Assembly: GCA_036346255.1 (NCBI GenBank)
Contig: CM070618.1
Span: forward strand, 63,340,256 to 63,404,255
Reading direction: 5' to 3'
Length of the DNA: 64,000 nucleotides
Source: Ampelocalamus luodianensis
Lineage: Eukaryota; Streptophyta; Magnoliopsida; Poales; Poaceae
In this document: positions 1-11,894 of the stretch, piece by piece
Layout of the letters: every line of letters starts with the position of its first letter
How positions within the stretch are numbered: position 1 is the stretch's first letter
The notes under the pieces: generated by a model
Told to the model about the DNA's origin: nothing
What the model saw: only the letters and a program-made list of their open reading frames with translations
Databases searched by the model: none
Program-made: the position numbers and the translations under genes

Positions 1-380
1 CTGGAAGCGGAGAGTTGTGAAACGGCGTGGATTGAGTGGGGGGGGGGGGTGTTGCGTGGAGGTGGAGCTAGCCGGCCGCGTGCGTGGGGAGCGAGGGGAC
101 GTGGCCGAGGTGGGAAACGCAAAAGGTGGCGGGTTGGTTCCGTTGGCTCGTGTGTAATTAGCCGGAAATCATGGGGCGAGACGGGGAAGTGGAATAGTTG
201 ATAGCCGCTCCGGTTTTGTGATGTTTTGGAATGGTTTGGGTTGATTTTGAGGCGAAGAATCCTTTGAACGAAGTGCTGCCGTTTTTACCTCTGTGGTAAC
301 TGTGTGATGGTACGTTTCATGTGTGCGCATCTGTTTGGTCGCGATTTCAATGGATTCCACGTTTTGTTTTTTCGGTCTTT
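1..380. other. Left edge, no gene recognised
   Basis: GC-rich in its first 170 bases, with a run of ten G at about 41-50, then AT-richer. No reading frame here resembles a known protein and no repeat boundary is visible. It abuts the inverted repeat that starts near 381 and could be either host intergenic DNA or part of a larger element cut by the window edge. Confidence 0.4.
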
Positions 381-581
381 AAGGAATAAGTATATATTTT
401 ATCTCTCAACTCTTAAGTTTATTTAATTTTTGTCTCTCGTTTATAATATTAGGTAAAACGCGTACGCGAATTGTCAATATCATGCAAAAGATATCCCTTC
501 ATCCATTTTAGAGCGGTTTTGTGCCACGTCGGTGTCCACACTGGCATCGGTCGCTCATTGACTCAATTGATTAATAGAATG

Positions 582-584
<3 letters not shown>

Positions 585-610
<26 letters not shown>
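585..610. repeat. (CT)n microsatellite
   Basis: An uninterrupted CT run of about 13 units. On the minus strand it follows the possible captured gene piece and gives an artefactual run of Arg-Glu codons. Confidence 0.9.
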
Positions 611-612
<2 letters not shown>

Positions 613-639
613 CAACTCTGGCGGCTGCAGTGGCGTAGC

Positions 640-1006
640 GGCGGTGGCGAGATCGGAGGCAAGGGAGGCTTTGCGGAGAGGGTTGAAAAAGGCACAGGTA
701 TCTGCGATGAGGCGGGCGGTGGTGGCGAAGGCGAGCGAGTAGTGACGGTCAGGGGTGGGAGCGGTTGAGGAGGAGGAGAGCCGGTGATAGTGGGTGTGGA
801 CGATGTCGGGGTTGCGAGAGACGGGGCGAGTCGAGTCGAGGGACGAGTAGGGGTCGAGACCCGGAGTAGCTGCGAAATGGGTCGCTTGGGCCTCAAGGTC
901 TCGCGCTCAGGTCTCGCGCCAGCTTCTTGGTCACGCCCATCCACCACTCGGCAAAGTGTCGCGCGGCGACGGACGGATCCATGGGCTCGCCGCCGTAGGG
1001 GGGCAT
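640..1006 (-). pseudogene. Possible captured gene fragment inside TIR element
   Basis: On the minus strand a start at 1006 opens a frame beginning MPPYGGEPMDPSVAARHFAE, 37 codons long, closed by a TGA at 893-895. A second minus-strand frame carries on with ordinary-looking amino-acid composition toward 640. The non-repetitive, protein-like composition in codon-biased GC-rich DNA between inverted repeats is what a Pack-type gene capture looks like. I do not recognise the protein family. It is broken by at least one frameshift or stop, so I do not expect a functional product. Confidence 0.35.
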
Positions 1007-1829
1007 AGGGGAGAGATCAAGGGATTTGACTAGGACAGGGGAGATGGAACGGGGCCTTGCCCTGCAATTCCTCTTCCGGCGCCGACAACCACCATAGTGA
1101 GCTCGGCCCGCCCCAAATTCCCTTTATCTCACTGCCACATCAATTTATTCCGAGCCATTGTCTCTTCCTCCTAATTGACCGCATCACTAGCTTCTACATG
1201 CCTCCCAGATCCCCCCAACTCCTTGCCCGAGCTCTAGTTGCTACTTTTTACCGCCGGTGAGCACCCACACCTCCCTTGTTTTGCACTCATCATTGTTGCT
1301 GCCCCGCCGTCAGTAGCACCATTACCATCCATGAAAAACTACGTCAGTAGCACCGCCTCTAATCAACGAGCTTGTAGGACGCTTCCTACTTTGTGTCCCC
1401 AACGCCGATGGCTCGCCGTCGATGCACGCCTTGCCCCTAGTTCCACGGCTCACGTTGTCAAGCCACTACGGCCCATCCCCAAGCCAAGATACCACCATGG
1501 ATGGGTTCCCCATGCCCCTAGATGCTCTCAGACCCCTCATTTTCTCCGGACATCGTTGGGTTCACCGCCGGCGAAGTTGTCTTCTTTGTGGTCGGTCTTG
1601 ATTTTTCCAATCAGAAGCTATTGTGTTTTTTTGTTGAATAAGTATATATTTTGTTCCTTCTGTCAATGTGGCGCGGCGTGGCACAAAACCGCTAAAAAAT
1701 GGACGAATGAGTATCTTTTGCACGGGATGTGTTTTACCCGATATTGTAGATGAGTGATAAAAATTAAACAAACTGAAGAGTTGAGAGGCGAAATATATAC
1801 TTATTCCTTTACTAAAAACCAAACGAATG

Positions 1830-4800
1830 TGTGAGGACCCCAATTTATTTGGCTTGTAATGCTTAACCAACCACCTGGTCCTAGCATCACAAATCAAATA
1901 AACCGAGCCTCGAGATATGTATACTTCCCAGAATGCAGTATACACACCTCGCCACAAAATTATGCATCAACTTCATTCCAAACATAGAGTCCAAACATAA
2001 CACTACTAAGCAGAAGGTAAACAACAGTAGATTATTACAGACCAGGGCCGACCGGCCAAAGATACACAAATAAACAAGACAGACAGCGGAAGCAAAAGTG
2101 CCATATGATGGCTATAAACAAAGCCAATCAGCGTGCCTTCAACCCACAAGGCATCTGACCGGACCGCCAAGCCTAGTCGTCATACACGGCGGCGGCACAA
2201 CTCACGCAGTGAGGACCTTGGGGCTCACCTTCTTCCTCTGCAACAAAAACATTAAGCAAAGCCGATGAGTACAAAGATTGTCTTTGTACTCGCAAAGACA
2301 ACGTGTGAACTAGCGAACTGTTCATATGCTACATGCGAGCTTATTTGGTGGAGGCCATATGTTTCATTTGCACAAAGCCAAATTTATTTGCAATAAAGTA
2401 ATCTGATTTGAAGGCAAGTTTGTAATTCATTTTAATGTTGAAATAACGATAAAGGTAATAATAACAAAAGAGTAAAGATAAACAACCTAGAAGTGACTAT
2501 CCCAATAGTCACCCCAACAATAACACGAATCCCATTCGTACCACCCATCAAGTTTTAATTTAAAGGTTGTAGTCTAGTTCTTACGGGCGTATCCGAGCGT
2601 GTCCATAACCTAGGGCGAGGCTATTCGAATAGTTTTAACCTGCAGGGTGTACCAATGTACCACACTTGCATCGCCTTTAAGCCAAAGCACACCGGAAGGT
2701 ATGCTGGCACATGACTAAGTCCTACGAGACTTTTTCAATATTGTGTATTAACTACGAGCCGCTCGTATGGATAGAAATCTATACGCTTACATGGTAAAGC
2801 CGAAAAGACAACTACCTTTGCGGGGTAAAGCTTTTGGACAACTACCATGCTCCCAACACCATCCCTCCTGCGACCGGAGCCAATACACGCCAAAGTACTA
2901 GGTCAGAGAGGTCCATATACTCTAGTGTGGTTAGCACGCAAAATGCTCGATGCGGTGGCGCAAGTAACTCGGTCCTTAAGCGGCTTTGCACGCCGTTCGG
3001 TCACACCCAACAGATCACACCAAACATACCGTTGTGCCCAAGTCTAAATCATTTTTGTTTTTAGTTTTAGTTTTGCAATTAAACATAGCAAAATTTGAAA
3101 CATAACGTTATAGTAAATTTTGTGTGATCAAGGTTCTGACTAAGTCGATAACGCCCATTTCTACCGATACTAAGCATGTCTAAGCGGTTGAAATCGTATC
3201 TACTAAGTGACAAGAGATCATCCAACGATCTCTAATCACGACAAATAACCTAGGCTCGGGTAGTAGAGGATAATCATTTACCTATCAGATTATGCATCTA
3301 AAGGATTAACTAATCAATTTAACACAAATTAAGCGATGCATACATACAGTTGAAACAAAATATTAGACTTTAAAATACTGGGATTAACATGATCAAACTG
3401 CTTGCCTGGCTGCTGTTGCTCAGGATGCTCAACCTGTTGCAGAGGATCACTCTCGATAAAACCAGAACCGTCGCAATCTATCGATCGAGCAAAAACAACG
3501 AATAAGAACAAATAACACCGACAAAACTCAAACATCCAACAACATTAAAACATACCAAAATTACACAGCAGCTAAAACATGATCTAACAAAATTTTAGAA
3601 ACAGAGAACAATTTATTTTAAGTTGTTATGAATTTTCTAGGAATTTTCTAAGTTAAATACACATAAAAGCATCAATTAATTATTTAACAAAATTTAAGAA
3701 CAGCAACACATCTAAAACCTAATCTGATAAATAATACACTACAAATGAAAATTTACAAAATTGGATTTACTGGATTTGGACAAATATTTAGATAGATAAG
3801 AATTTTCTAATTTGGAATATACAAAATAACACCATTAATCAATTATCAGATTTTTGCTAACAGAGACATGGCTGAAACCAATTTTAGTAAATAATACATT
3901 TAAATTGAAAATTAACAGAACTGGTTTCATGCGATTTGGAGAAAAATTGAATTAGTTATGAATTTTCTAAGTTTAATTGAATTATCAGCAAACCAGAAAA
4001 GCATTTCAGAAATACTAAAGCATTAAATCCTTTTTCTACCGACAGCCAGCTAGCCCCAGCCACTGACAGGCGGACCCGAGTGAAAACGCTGACTGAGTCA
4101 GCCCCGACTCAACCCCGCCGAAGGTGACGTCGACAGCGTATTGAAAGAATGCGCCTTCGGCTTACCCCAACCGCATTCTAAAAATACGCCAGCCCGTCCG
4201 ACAACGGAAAAGTCCCGACCGGGACTTCGCCGAGCTTCTCGCCGGCGAGGAAGAGCTCGACGGTGCCGGCTAAGGACAAAAATGGAACCCTAACCCTATC
4301 ACGCACCCGAAGACACCGGCGGTCTGGTCGGAGGTGACTCGATGTGGCTGCGCGACGGCGAGGGGCGGAGTACAAGCTACGGCGAAAACGGCAACGACAA
4401 ACCAGCAACACTAAGAACGAACTAGCGCGCGCTAAAGCTACTCTGAGGTCCTATGAACTTACTGGGATGACGCGGAGGAGAGGAGCTTGCTGGAGATGGG
4501 CTGACGGCGATGGACTGCGGCGGCGCCAAGGTGCCACCGAGGAGGGAACAACCTGAGCAAAAACAGGAGAAGTGGGAGGTGGAAATAGCTCGGGTGAGTG
4601 CACGAGATGGTGCTGACGCAGGCAATTGACCAAGGAACCAACTCACCGGCGATGAGGACGAAGACTCGAACTTTCGGCCGAAGAAGAGGGAAACCAAAAT
4701 TCAATGGCCCCTGCGAGTGAAACTCAGAATTAGTTGAGGGGAAACAATCCTGATGAGCTGGAACACAAGATGACGCGCAAGGAAGAAGGTGAGCTTCACT

Positions 4801-5988
4801 GGTTGTGGTGCTGACATGGCGGCGGCGGCACGGCCGTGAACCAGAGAACGCGCACTCCCTTGGTTTGAGCTCAGAGCGAACAAGGAAGGTAGTGAATGGC
4901 TTTGTGATGTCAAAGAGAGGAAGAGAAAGCTTTGGGTACCCTTAAGTAGGAAAAAGGATGGAGAAACACGAGAGGAGGAGCCCTCAACGCCGATGCGCTC
5001 AGGAGCAGAGGCGGCGAGTTGGTGAGGTAGATGACGGGCGATTAATGCCTCACCAGGGTATGGGCTAGCAGCGGACGATGCGGCCGAGGTGAAGCGCGCA
5101 AGAAAACCGAGAATGGACGGCGAGGCGAGGTGGCGCGCATGCACGCTGCCGTCGGCACTCGGCTCTCAGGCGCGAGGTAGGTGACGGTCTGACAATCGGG
5201 GTCCACATGCCAGCGACAGCGACAGAGCGGCGCGACGGCGGAGTCGGGTGCGGCGTGACGAGCTGGCCTGGCTTGATCAAGAAGATGTCGAACGTTCGAT
5301 CTAAGATGGACGGACGGGATCAACTAATGCAATCGGACTGGTCGACTGCATCGGGTGCACGTGAGTCGCACGATAAGCATCGGACGGTCAGCAGCGATCG
5401 GGCTCGCGCGGTGCAGCTAGGCGGTGCGGCTGAACCGAGTGGCGCGGTCGGACTCGAGCTCGAGTTGGGTTCGAGCCCGACAAACAGTGATTTCAGAATT
5501 TGATTTTAAAAGGCTGAGAGGATTGGGGAATTTTTAGGGGTAGCTCCTGAGCTCCAAAAATTCTGAAATTTTTATGGAAGCTTACTAGGACAGATAACAA
5601 CCTTGTGTAATTTTTTCAGGAATTTTCATGCACTAGATTTCTCCCAAGAAAATCCACAAGCCGCTGCCTTAGGAGTTTGACCAGATTTCAAACAGAGTTG
5701 ACTTGCTCTTTTGAAATAGCAAATAAAATCTAAAAATTATGAAATTTTTCAGAGAGGTGACTAGGATGGTCAAGATGATAGGAAAAATATTTGCAGAGGA
5801 TGATCACAAGTTTGAGGTTGATAATTTTGTTGACAACAACTATCATTCATAAGAACATGATTAAAGAAAAGGATAATTGCTAGGGAAAAATGTAGAAAAC
5901 TTTCAAATGATTTCATGAGGCATCAAAAGTTTTTATTTCTCCTCATAATTTACATTTGAAACACAAACCCTAACTTATGGCTGTTACA
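1830..5988 (-). mobile_element. Solo LTR, 4.16 kb (copy 1)
   Basis: On the minus strand it begins TGTAACAGCC and ends GGGGTCCTCACA, so it has TG...CA termini. It is flanked by the 5-bp direct repeat GAATG (1825-1829 and 5989-5993). No gag or pol lies inside, so it behaves as a solo LTR of a family with very long LTRs, or as a whole non-coding element. Two exon-like blocks conserved with the other copies lie at 3397-3477 (encoding ESDPLQQVE and a Gln-rich tail) and at 2173-2237 (after a TTGTTGCAG acceptor, ending Asp-Asp-TAG). A long-LTR Ty3/gypsy lineage is my inference from length and termini. Confidence 0.85.
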
Positions 5989-5993
5989 GAATG

Positions 5994-6629
5994 ATGCTAT
6001 TTTTCCGCAAAAGGAAAACAAGAGTAACAATAGCTGCAGTGGTTGCTAAGAGCAGTAGTGAATGCGTCATTACACACCTTTGTTGTCAAAAATCGTGGTT
6101 AATCAAAGAAAAGCAGGTGTTTGAAAGTTGTCTTCCAGACAGCATTTCGTTGTAATTGATGAGAAAAGTTGTAAAACAACTGTTGTTCCTTACTCATCTT
6201 GTACTACCAAATGAGCTGTTCAATTTTTCTTTTTGGAGATTTGTCTTATAAGAGTTTGCTTTACCTGGTTCTGGTTTAGCTGGTAAATTAATTGTAATTA
6301 CAGAGGCACTACACCAAGATTGAGATATCTACCTATGTTTTTCTGAATATGTTTTTTTTCATCACTTACTTGTTTTTTAAATACATTGTGTGCGCGCGCG
6401 TGAAGTGAAACAGTCTTGCTGGATTTGATCATGGGATGCTGCTATCGACACACACTTTTCCATGTCTTCCTGCCAAACTTCCAACCGCGTCCTTCTCGCG
6501 GCGTACATCTACTTCTTACCGTTCCTTGAGTTTCTTGCCGACTCGTTCGCATTAAGGAACTATGTAGACTTCATGGGGTGTAGAGTTGCGGATAGACTAC
6601 TTCTCGCATGCACGGAACCTTCCTGGTAT
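5994..6629. other. Intergenic, no gene seen
   Basis: AT-rich sequence between the solo LTR and the small MITE, with a short (GC/GT) run near 6388-6402. The 73-codon open frame from 6462 runs into the MITE and has no recognisable domain; I regard it as chance. Confidence 0.5.
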
Positions 6630-6638
6630 AACTCCATT

Positions 6639-6922
6639 TTTTTATTAAAAAAATACATTTTTAAAAAAGAATTACATAAATAAATGATCATTTTTTTTTT
6701 TTACAAAACTAGACCCTTGCCCTATCAGCTCTCTGTCGCTAATTGAATTGGCGACATTGACTAAATCCCTGGATTGCTCTTGTTTGAAGGAGGCGTATGT
6801 CACTGGAGAAGTCCCTGTCGTCATGTTGTCAATTGGCGACATATGTCTAGTTTTGTAGCTTTCTTTTTTAGCTATTTATTTATGTAATTTTTTTAAAAAA
6901 AATGTATTATTTTTAAAAATCT
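6639..6922. mobile_element. 284-bp Mutator-type MITE
   Basis: It is flanked by the 9-bp direct repeat AACTCCATT (6630-6638 and 6923-6931), the TSD length typical of Mutator-like elements. The arms are long AT-rich inverted repeats sharing ATTACATAAATAAAT and ACAAAACTAGAC. The centre has the near-palindrome GTCGCTAATT-G-AATTGGCGAC at about 6736-6756. The same design (AT-rich TIR with TTTAAAAATAAT, then GTCGC/GGCGAC palindromes) is seen in the large Mutator-like element at 34770-48014. It is therefore probably a deletion relative mobilised by that family. Confidence 0.85.
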
Positions 6923-6931
6923 AACTCCATT

Positions 6932-8224
6932 AGACTGACTTCCTCCTTTAACCTTCTTTTCTATTCCGTGTTACATGGATGACATTGTTTGCTAAATGAT
7001 TTTTTTTTTTGCGAGGGATTTGCTAAATGTTTTTGTGAGAACATGCTAACTTGGTTTAATGAAGTAATTTCGTTAACAACGCGTCCAGGTAGAAACGCCT
7101 AGATGAACATGAAAGATGGCTTTCAAAAAACAGTTCGATCCCCACAGCAATTAGAGAAAAGTCCTGTGTTCCAAATGATCAGAACTTTTATATGTTCTCG
7201 CGGATCACTGGGCTTGCCCAACTCGGCTGCTTCGATAGAAAGCAACAAAATATTTGTCTATACACGATAATGAATTCGTTGTGTCAACATGTTTTGATAG
7301 GATAATACTAGCTGTCGTACGTTAGACACTAAATAAGAAGATCGGATGGTTTCGTGCTCCCATATCCCACCAACACTCTTAACGAGGAAAATCTACTTCC
7401 ATCGTGTGCCAACATATAAAACCCAGCATTAAGCACACATCAAACAGAGAGAACTAGGGATCAAACTCACAAGCAGCTGCACCTTCATTTTGTATGGGCA
7501 CATTCATTAATTCCTGTTGCACTGTGTTGCCAATCTCCACGAGATTGTTTTTATCGTTTTTTAGCCAAGTCAACCGAGTTTACGTAAGGCGCATTCTTGT
7601 TGTTTTATATATCACTAGCAGAGTGTTCATACATTGCAATAAAAACATAAACTTTCCACGAGATGAGATGGTGAGAGAGAAGATGGGGACGAGGAGTGGG
7701 TGGAGCGGCGGCGACAAAGCCTAGGACGAGAGTGGGAGACGAGTAATGCGATGTAGGGGGCTCTGCAAGTGCGGAGGGATGGGGGACACACGTGAACAGC
7801 CAGTGGCGAGGGTGGTACGCACATATTTTCATGAGTTGTCAACTCTTTCCGTGTGGCTTACAAGGGGTATATATGGTGCCACTGTCTACGACCCTCCGGG
7901 GGCGAGGAGGACGAGCGTGCTGCGTGCAGGAGGTCATCGACATCGATGTAAGGGACACCTCGACGTCGCTAGTGCCTCCGAAGCGCATGGCGCCAGTTCT
8001 GATGTTGTTTCCAAATAGTTATCTTCTGTTGTTTCTGCTGATATTGCGGTCCGTTGAAAACAATATTGCGTCATGTTGAAAACAATGTTGCATACTGTTC
8101 TTTGTAACATCGTATTTGTAGAAAAAAAATATTATATTTGTAAAAAAAATGTTACATACTGTTCACAGCGATGTTGTAATTTTTTTTCCAACGTGTTTTT
8201 TCATATGCTTTATTTGTGATTTAT
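6932..8224. other. Intergenic, no gene seen
   Basis: Mixed-composition DNA. Open frames between 7494 and 8079 overlap on both strands, have no recognisable motif and no codon-use contrast, and are treated as chance. Near 8090-8165 short repeats of GTTACATACTGTTC type lead into the minisatellite. Confidence 0.4.
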
Positions 8225-8475
8225 TGTGTGATATTGCAACCATTATCTTAGGATGTTGCAACCGTTGTCCGGGGATATTGCAACCGTTGTCCGAGGATGT
8301 TGCAACCGTTGTCCTATGATGTTGCAACCGTTGTTCGGAGATGTTGCAACCGTTGTCCGGGAATATTGCAACTATTGTCCAGAGATGTTGCAACTATTGT
8401 CCTAGGATATTGTAACTGTTGTCCGGGATGTTGCAACCATTGTCCTAGGATGTTGCAACCGTTGTCCGGAATATT
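8225..8475. repeat. Minisatellite, about 21-bp unit
   Basis: About twelve degenerate head-to-tail copies of a unit reading GATGTTGCAACCGTTGTCC, with one- or two-base length changes between copies. Open frames on both strands across it (Asn-Cys-Gly or Gln-Leu-Leu rich) are produced by the repeat itself. The variable unit length and lack of constant unique spacers rule out a CRISPR-like array. Confidence 0.85.
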
Positions 8476-9087
8476 GCATTTATACTAAAATCTTTTATGG
8501 TGCTTACTCGTATAGTTACAATTGCGATGTGTACATGTACATATATGTGCAGTTCCTCATGTGCATCATACATATGTCCTTGTGTCTTGTGCATCATATA
8601 CATCACCTTTTAATGGTTGAACGGTCCAAATGTTAACATGTAAGTTGTTGCTTGTGCTGTCGCTGCCTTGCAGTTGGGCCGGAGTTATGCATACTAGAAT
8701 GCAGCGAGGCGAGGCGTAGAAGACTACTAGTCCATCTGGATTTTGCGCGGCAGAACCCGGGCATTCGATCCTAGTCCTCAGATCGGACGTCCGGGTGGTA
8801 GTACCCTCCATTTTGATATCCTTTTGTTTCAATTCACACTATCGGTCTATGACAACAACGCCTACCTAAAAGTATGCAATTGATATATTCCAAACAAAAA
8901 TAGCCTCTCGACCACCACGTATATTCACTCGGGTAAGACAAGCTGTCTTTATGTCGCCATCTAAATAAATACACGATGAATGGTTGAGCAATACAATTAC
9001 TTTTCAAAAGAAAAGCAATAACCAGGCCCTTGTTTGGAATTTTAAGCCCCAAATTTGCCTTCCAAAAATAATAGAAAAAAGAAACTC
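8476..9087. other. Intergenic, no gene seen
   Basis: Contains short repeats of the type CATATGTCCTTGTGTCTTGTG near 8546-8605 (each shorter than the full phrase) and otherwise nothing I can assign. The open frames on the minus strand (8566-8832, 8834-9052) match no family I know. Confidence 0.4.
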
Positions 9088-9090
9088 TTA

Positions 9091-10220
9091 GGGTGTGTTA
9101 GGTTGCCTACATGTCCCTAGCCTGGCTCGTATGAGTCATCCAGATTGAACCTAGTCAGGTTGAGTAGATGCAATGGTGGGTTATTTGGTTGCTTATTTTT
9201 GTTGAGTCATGCTGTACTAAGATGTTGTTTGGTTGCTTGCATCTAATAGAATATGCTCATCTTTTCTAGTGGGTGGTGAAAATACCCAATGTTGAGTTGG
9301 ACAAAGAGAGGAAGAAAGAAGGGGGTTGACAGGTGGGGTCCAGTGGTTAGTGCGACAGAGAAAGAACAAAGGAAGGAAACAGGGGAAGCTGGATGGCGGC
9401 CGAAATGGAACAGCGGCGACATGGGGATCCTCCGGTGGTGGTGGCGCGGTTGGAACAGCACCGAGGTGGCGGCGAGGGCGACAAAGCACGAGTGCACAGC
9501 CGGGAGGCATCGGCGTCGACGTCGGCTCGGTAGCGCTCTAAGGGAGGTAGCGCAAGCATGGGCACAGCAGCGGCACAAGGGTCACACCGGGTCCTTCGGG
9601 GAAGCCAAAGGGTGACCGGGGTGGCAGGGAGATGACGCCAGCGTCGGAGAAGAAGGTGGCGACGACAGCAAGACTCTACAATGGCGCATTGAACGAATCG
9701 AGAGGGGGGCAGTAGAGAAAGGTCGGGAACACATGATGACGGTCTACTCGGCTCAGAACTCATTAGAGAAGGAGATCGGGTGAGGATGGTGCAGCGACCG
9801 GAATGGATGAAGATGACGAAATCCGACGATGTACTGCGGAAATTAAGAAATTGATTTAGGGGAATGACTAAAGAAAGTATAGAACACAATATGACGCACA
9901 AAAAAGTGCAAGAAACTCACTAGAGTGGCGGAACGGCGAGACAGGGGGTGCGACCGACGACGATGGTGCTCGGGCGGGGCGAGGGCGCATGGGCGCGACC
10001 GGGTTGGGTGGCTCGGGGCGGCGCGAGCGGGGCACGGTGTGGGAGAAGGTGAGCGGAATCACACGCTTGCCTAGCTTGCTTGTGTTGAGCCTGGCTGAGG
10101 AACAAAGCTCGAATCTTGTATGCGCTGAACCAGTCTCACCCATCCGACCAGGAAACCAAATATCTTGAAACTTGTATATATTTATGCAAGCCAACTTCAT
10201 GCAGGTAACCAAACACGCCA
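9091..10220. mobile_element. PIF/Harbinger-like non-autonomous element
   Basis: The left end GGGTGTGTTAGGTTGCC and the inverted right end (CATGCAGGTAACCAAACACGCC read forward) match at about 18 of 23 positions. The element is flanked by TTA on both sides (9088-9090 and 10221-10223), the 3-bp target preferred by PIF/Harbinger and Tourist-type elements. At 1130 bp it is larger than most Tourist MITEs because the middle (about 9290-10080) is GC-rich, gene-like cargo. I see no transposase or Myb-like helper gene. Overlapping open frames in the cargo do not resemble a known protein. Confidence 0.75.
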
Positions 10221-10223
10221 TTA

Positions 10224-10930
10224 GTCAAGGTCGCGTGAGTGGGTTTGGGTCCCTTTTTTCACCGCTGCGCAACTACGCAGGGCATCCCAGAATCTTTCTC
10301 CAAAACCTCAAAATCTAGAGGGCGAAGGTGCAAAAATCCCCATGTGCAGTGGAGGAGCATCGAGGACAGAAAAGAAAAAAGGCTGGAAAAGCCATTCAAC
10401 GTCAAAGGACCGTTGCACCCGCGGCGGGGTGGTGCCGGTGCTCCAGGCCGACCAACACAACATGAGCGGAGCCCATAACAACGAATCAAACCGCTTCGTT
10501 TCTTTAATCCTTCATGTAAACAAGCACGGATCGATAGTAGTATAATTCTACTTGCTCACCACCTGACACTTGGACACATCCACAGCGCGGAACGTATAAA
10601 AGGACATATTTCTTCCCCCACCCTGGCGCTTCAGGAACGAGAAGCGTCTCTCGTCCCCGGTCCAGATCCGGCATGACCGGGGCAGGCTGGGTGGGGCCCA
10701 CCATCGTGCCCTGTGAACTGGGGCACGCCTCGGTTTGCTGAGGTATACAAGCTCCTCTTTTGTCGTTTGCCTCTGCGTGCGTAGCGTAGCTTTTTTTTCT
10801 TCGAAGTACACGCAACACGTACTCACACGCACATATCATATATAGGTTTACAAATATGTGAATGTGTCCTAAATAAACGTTTAATCTAGTGTAGGGGTTT
10901 AACATCTGAACACACCCACATGTGTGTTAC
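10224..10930. other. Intergenic, no gene seen
   Basis: The open frames on both strands (10239-10545 plus; 10504-10905 minus) are short, overlap each other and show no domain. Nothing further can be supported. Confidence 0.35.
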
Positions 10931-10949
10931 TATTCCTAAATAATCTGGT

Positions 10950-11040
10950 GGGACGCGCGAGTTCGATCCCCTGGATCGAACCCGGACGGACTCCTCGCAC
11001 AACGGCCGATTGAGCCACACGAGCAAAAGCTCGGTCCTCC
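10950..11040 (-). mobile_element. SINE-like / tRNA-derived pol III promoter
   Basis: On the minus strand an A-box match TGGCTCAATCGG (11006-11017) is followed 23 bases later by a B-box match GGTTCGATCC (10973-10982). This is the spacing expected of a tRNA-derived internal RNA polymerase III promoter. The surrounding bases do not fold into a full tRNA cloverleaf that I can see, and there is no CCA-proximal acceptor stem, so a SINE head is more likely than a tRNA gene. The 3' end and tail are not identifiable. Confidence 0.45.
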
Positions 11041-11692
11041 GTGCGTAGCTGGACAAATGACAGCATGCGATGCACGTTCCTTGTGACTTGTAGGCTGTAG
11101 ACTGTTTAGCAAAAATATTGCTGACACTAATTCACTATTCCTCATAATGTTAGTGTATTGAAGAATTTTTTATTTGTTTGCTTTTCTTTAAGAAACAACA
11201 TATAAAGTGATTTATCTTCGGCAACACACTGAAGCTAAAATGAATGAACGTTGCTGAGATAGGTAACCCTGCACTCATGTCAAATCCATGACCACAATTT
11301 GTTAGAGCATCCACAGTGTGCTAAAAAAAAGTTCCTAAGGAGGGGAGAGAGGCTTTGGAGTGAGACTCAATCTCAACGATTAAAAAATAGCACAAAACAC
11401 GCTGCCCACACTGGTTGTTGCTGTTGCCGCCAATGGCTGGGCGCATTGCCGGCTATTGCCGCCGTATGTGCTCACTAGGAAGACGGGAAATGGGTAGTAC
11501 CTCTAGATCCGACCACCGAGAGGCCGAAGAGGAGCACCGCCGCCGGATCTAGCTCGCTAGTGGAGTGCGTTGCCGCCGGACCCTTCGTCTTCGAACGTCC
11601 GCGGGAGGGCACGTGAGGCGTGCCACCACCAGATCCGGCTGCCGAGAGGGACGTCACCGCTAGGAGAGCGCGGGATCTCTACCTCCTTCCAC

Positions 11693-11734
<42 letters not shown>

Positions 11735-11889
11735 GGAGGGGGAGGAGGAGGAGAAGGAAGGAGTGGTGCGGTGGTGGAGGCCGGTTGTGGTGGCACGTTG
11801 GAGAAGACCGGTGGATTGGATCTAGAGTGAGGAGAGATGGTTGAGCGGGAGGGTGAGGAGTTGAGGACTGGGGAGGGAGAGGGTGGAGT
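11041..11889. other. GC-rich flank of copia element
   Basis: Contains a GAGCATCCACAGTG motif at about 11305, similar in kind to the left end of the MITE at 48285, but with no matching right end. A GC-rich gene-like stretch lies at 11400-11890. Open frames on both strands overlap and none is recognisable. The copia element is inserted at its right edge. Confidence 0.35.
11693..11727. repeat. (GA)n microsatellite
   Basis: A clean run of about 17 GA units, followed by purine-rich imperfect repeats to about 11760. Confidence 0.9.
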
Positions 11890-11894
11890 GATAT

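Larger units (their letters stand above)
381..1809. mobile_element. DNA element with about 165-bp inverted repeats
   Basis: The stretch 381-540 reappears inverted at about 1650-1809. Both ends open with AAGGAATAAGTATATATTT and share the same order of blocks through a motif reading AGCGGTTTTGTGCCACG. A second direct copy of the GAATAAGTATATATTTT end lies at about 1636-1652, so the right arm may contain a small nested copy. The interior is GC-rich with a CT microsatellite. No transposase is present, so the element is non-autonomous. I could not find a convincing TSD; the right end is followed 20 bp later by a solo LTR that may have removed the flank. The superfamily is unassigned; Mutator-type is possible from the long TIRs. 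Confidence 0.6.

Noticed and set aside
1238..1753. 171-codon plus-strand frame
   Set aside because: Runs across the TIR of a transposon with no recognisable motif.
8225..8475. CRISPR-like array
   Set aside because: Units are continuous and degenerate with no unique spacers, and the DNA is nuclear plant DNA.
10950..11040. Functional tRNA gene
   Set aside because: A and B boxes are present but I could not pair an acceptor or anticodon stem.
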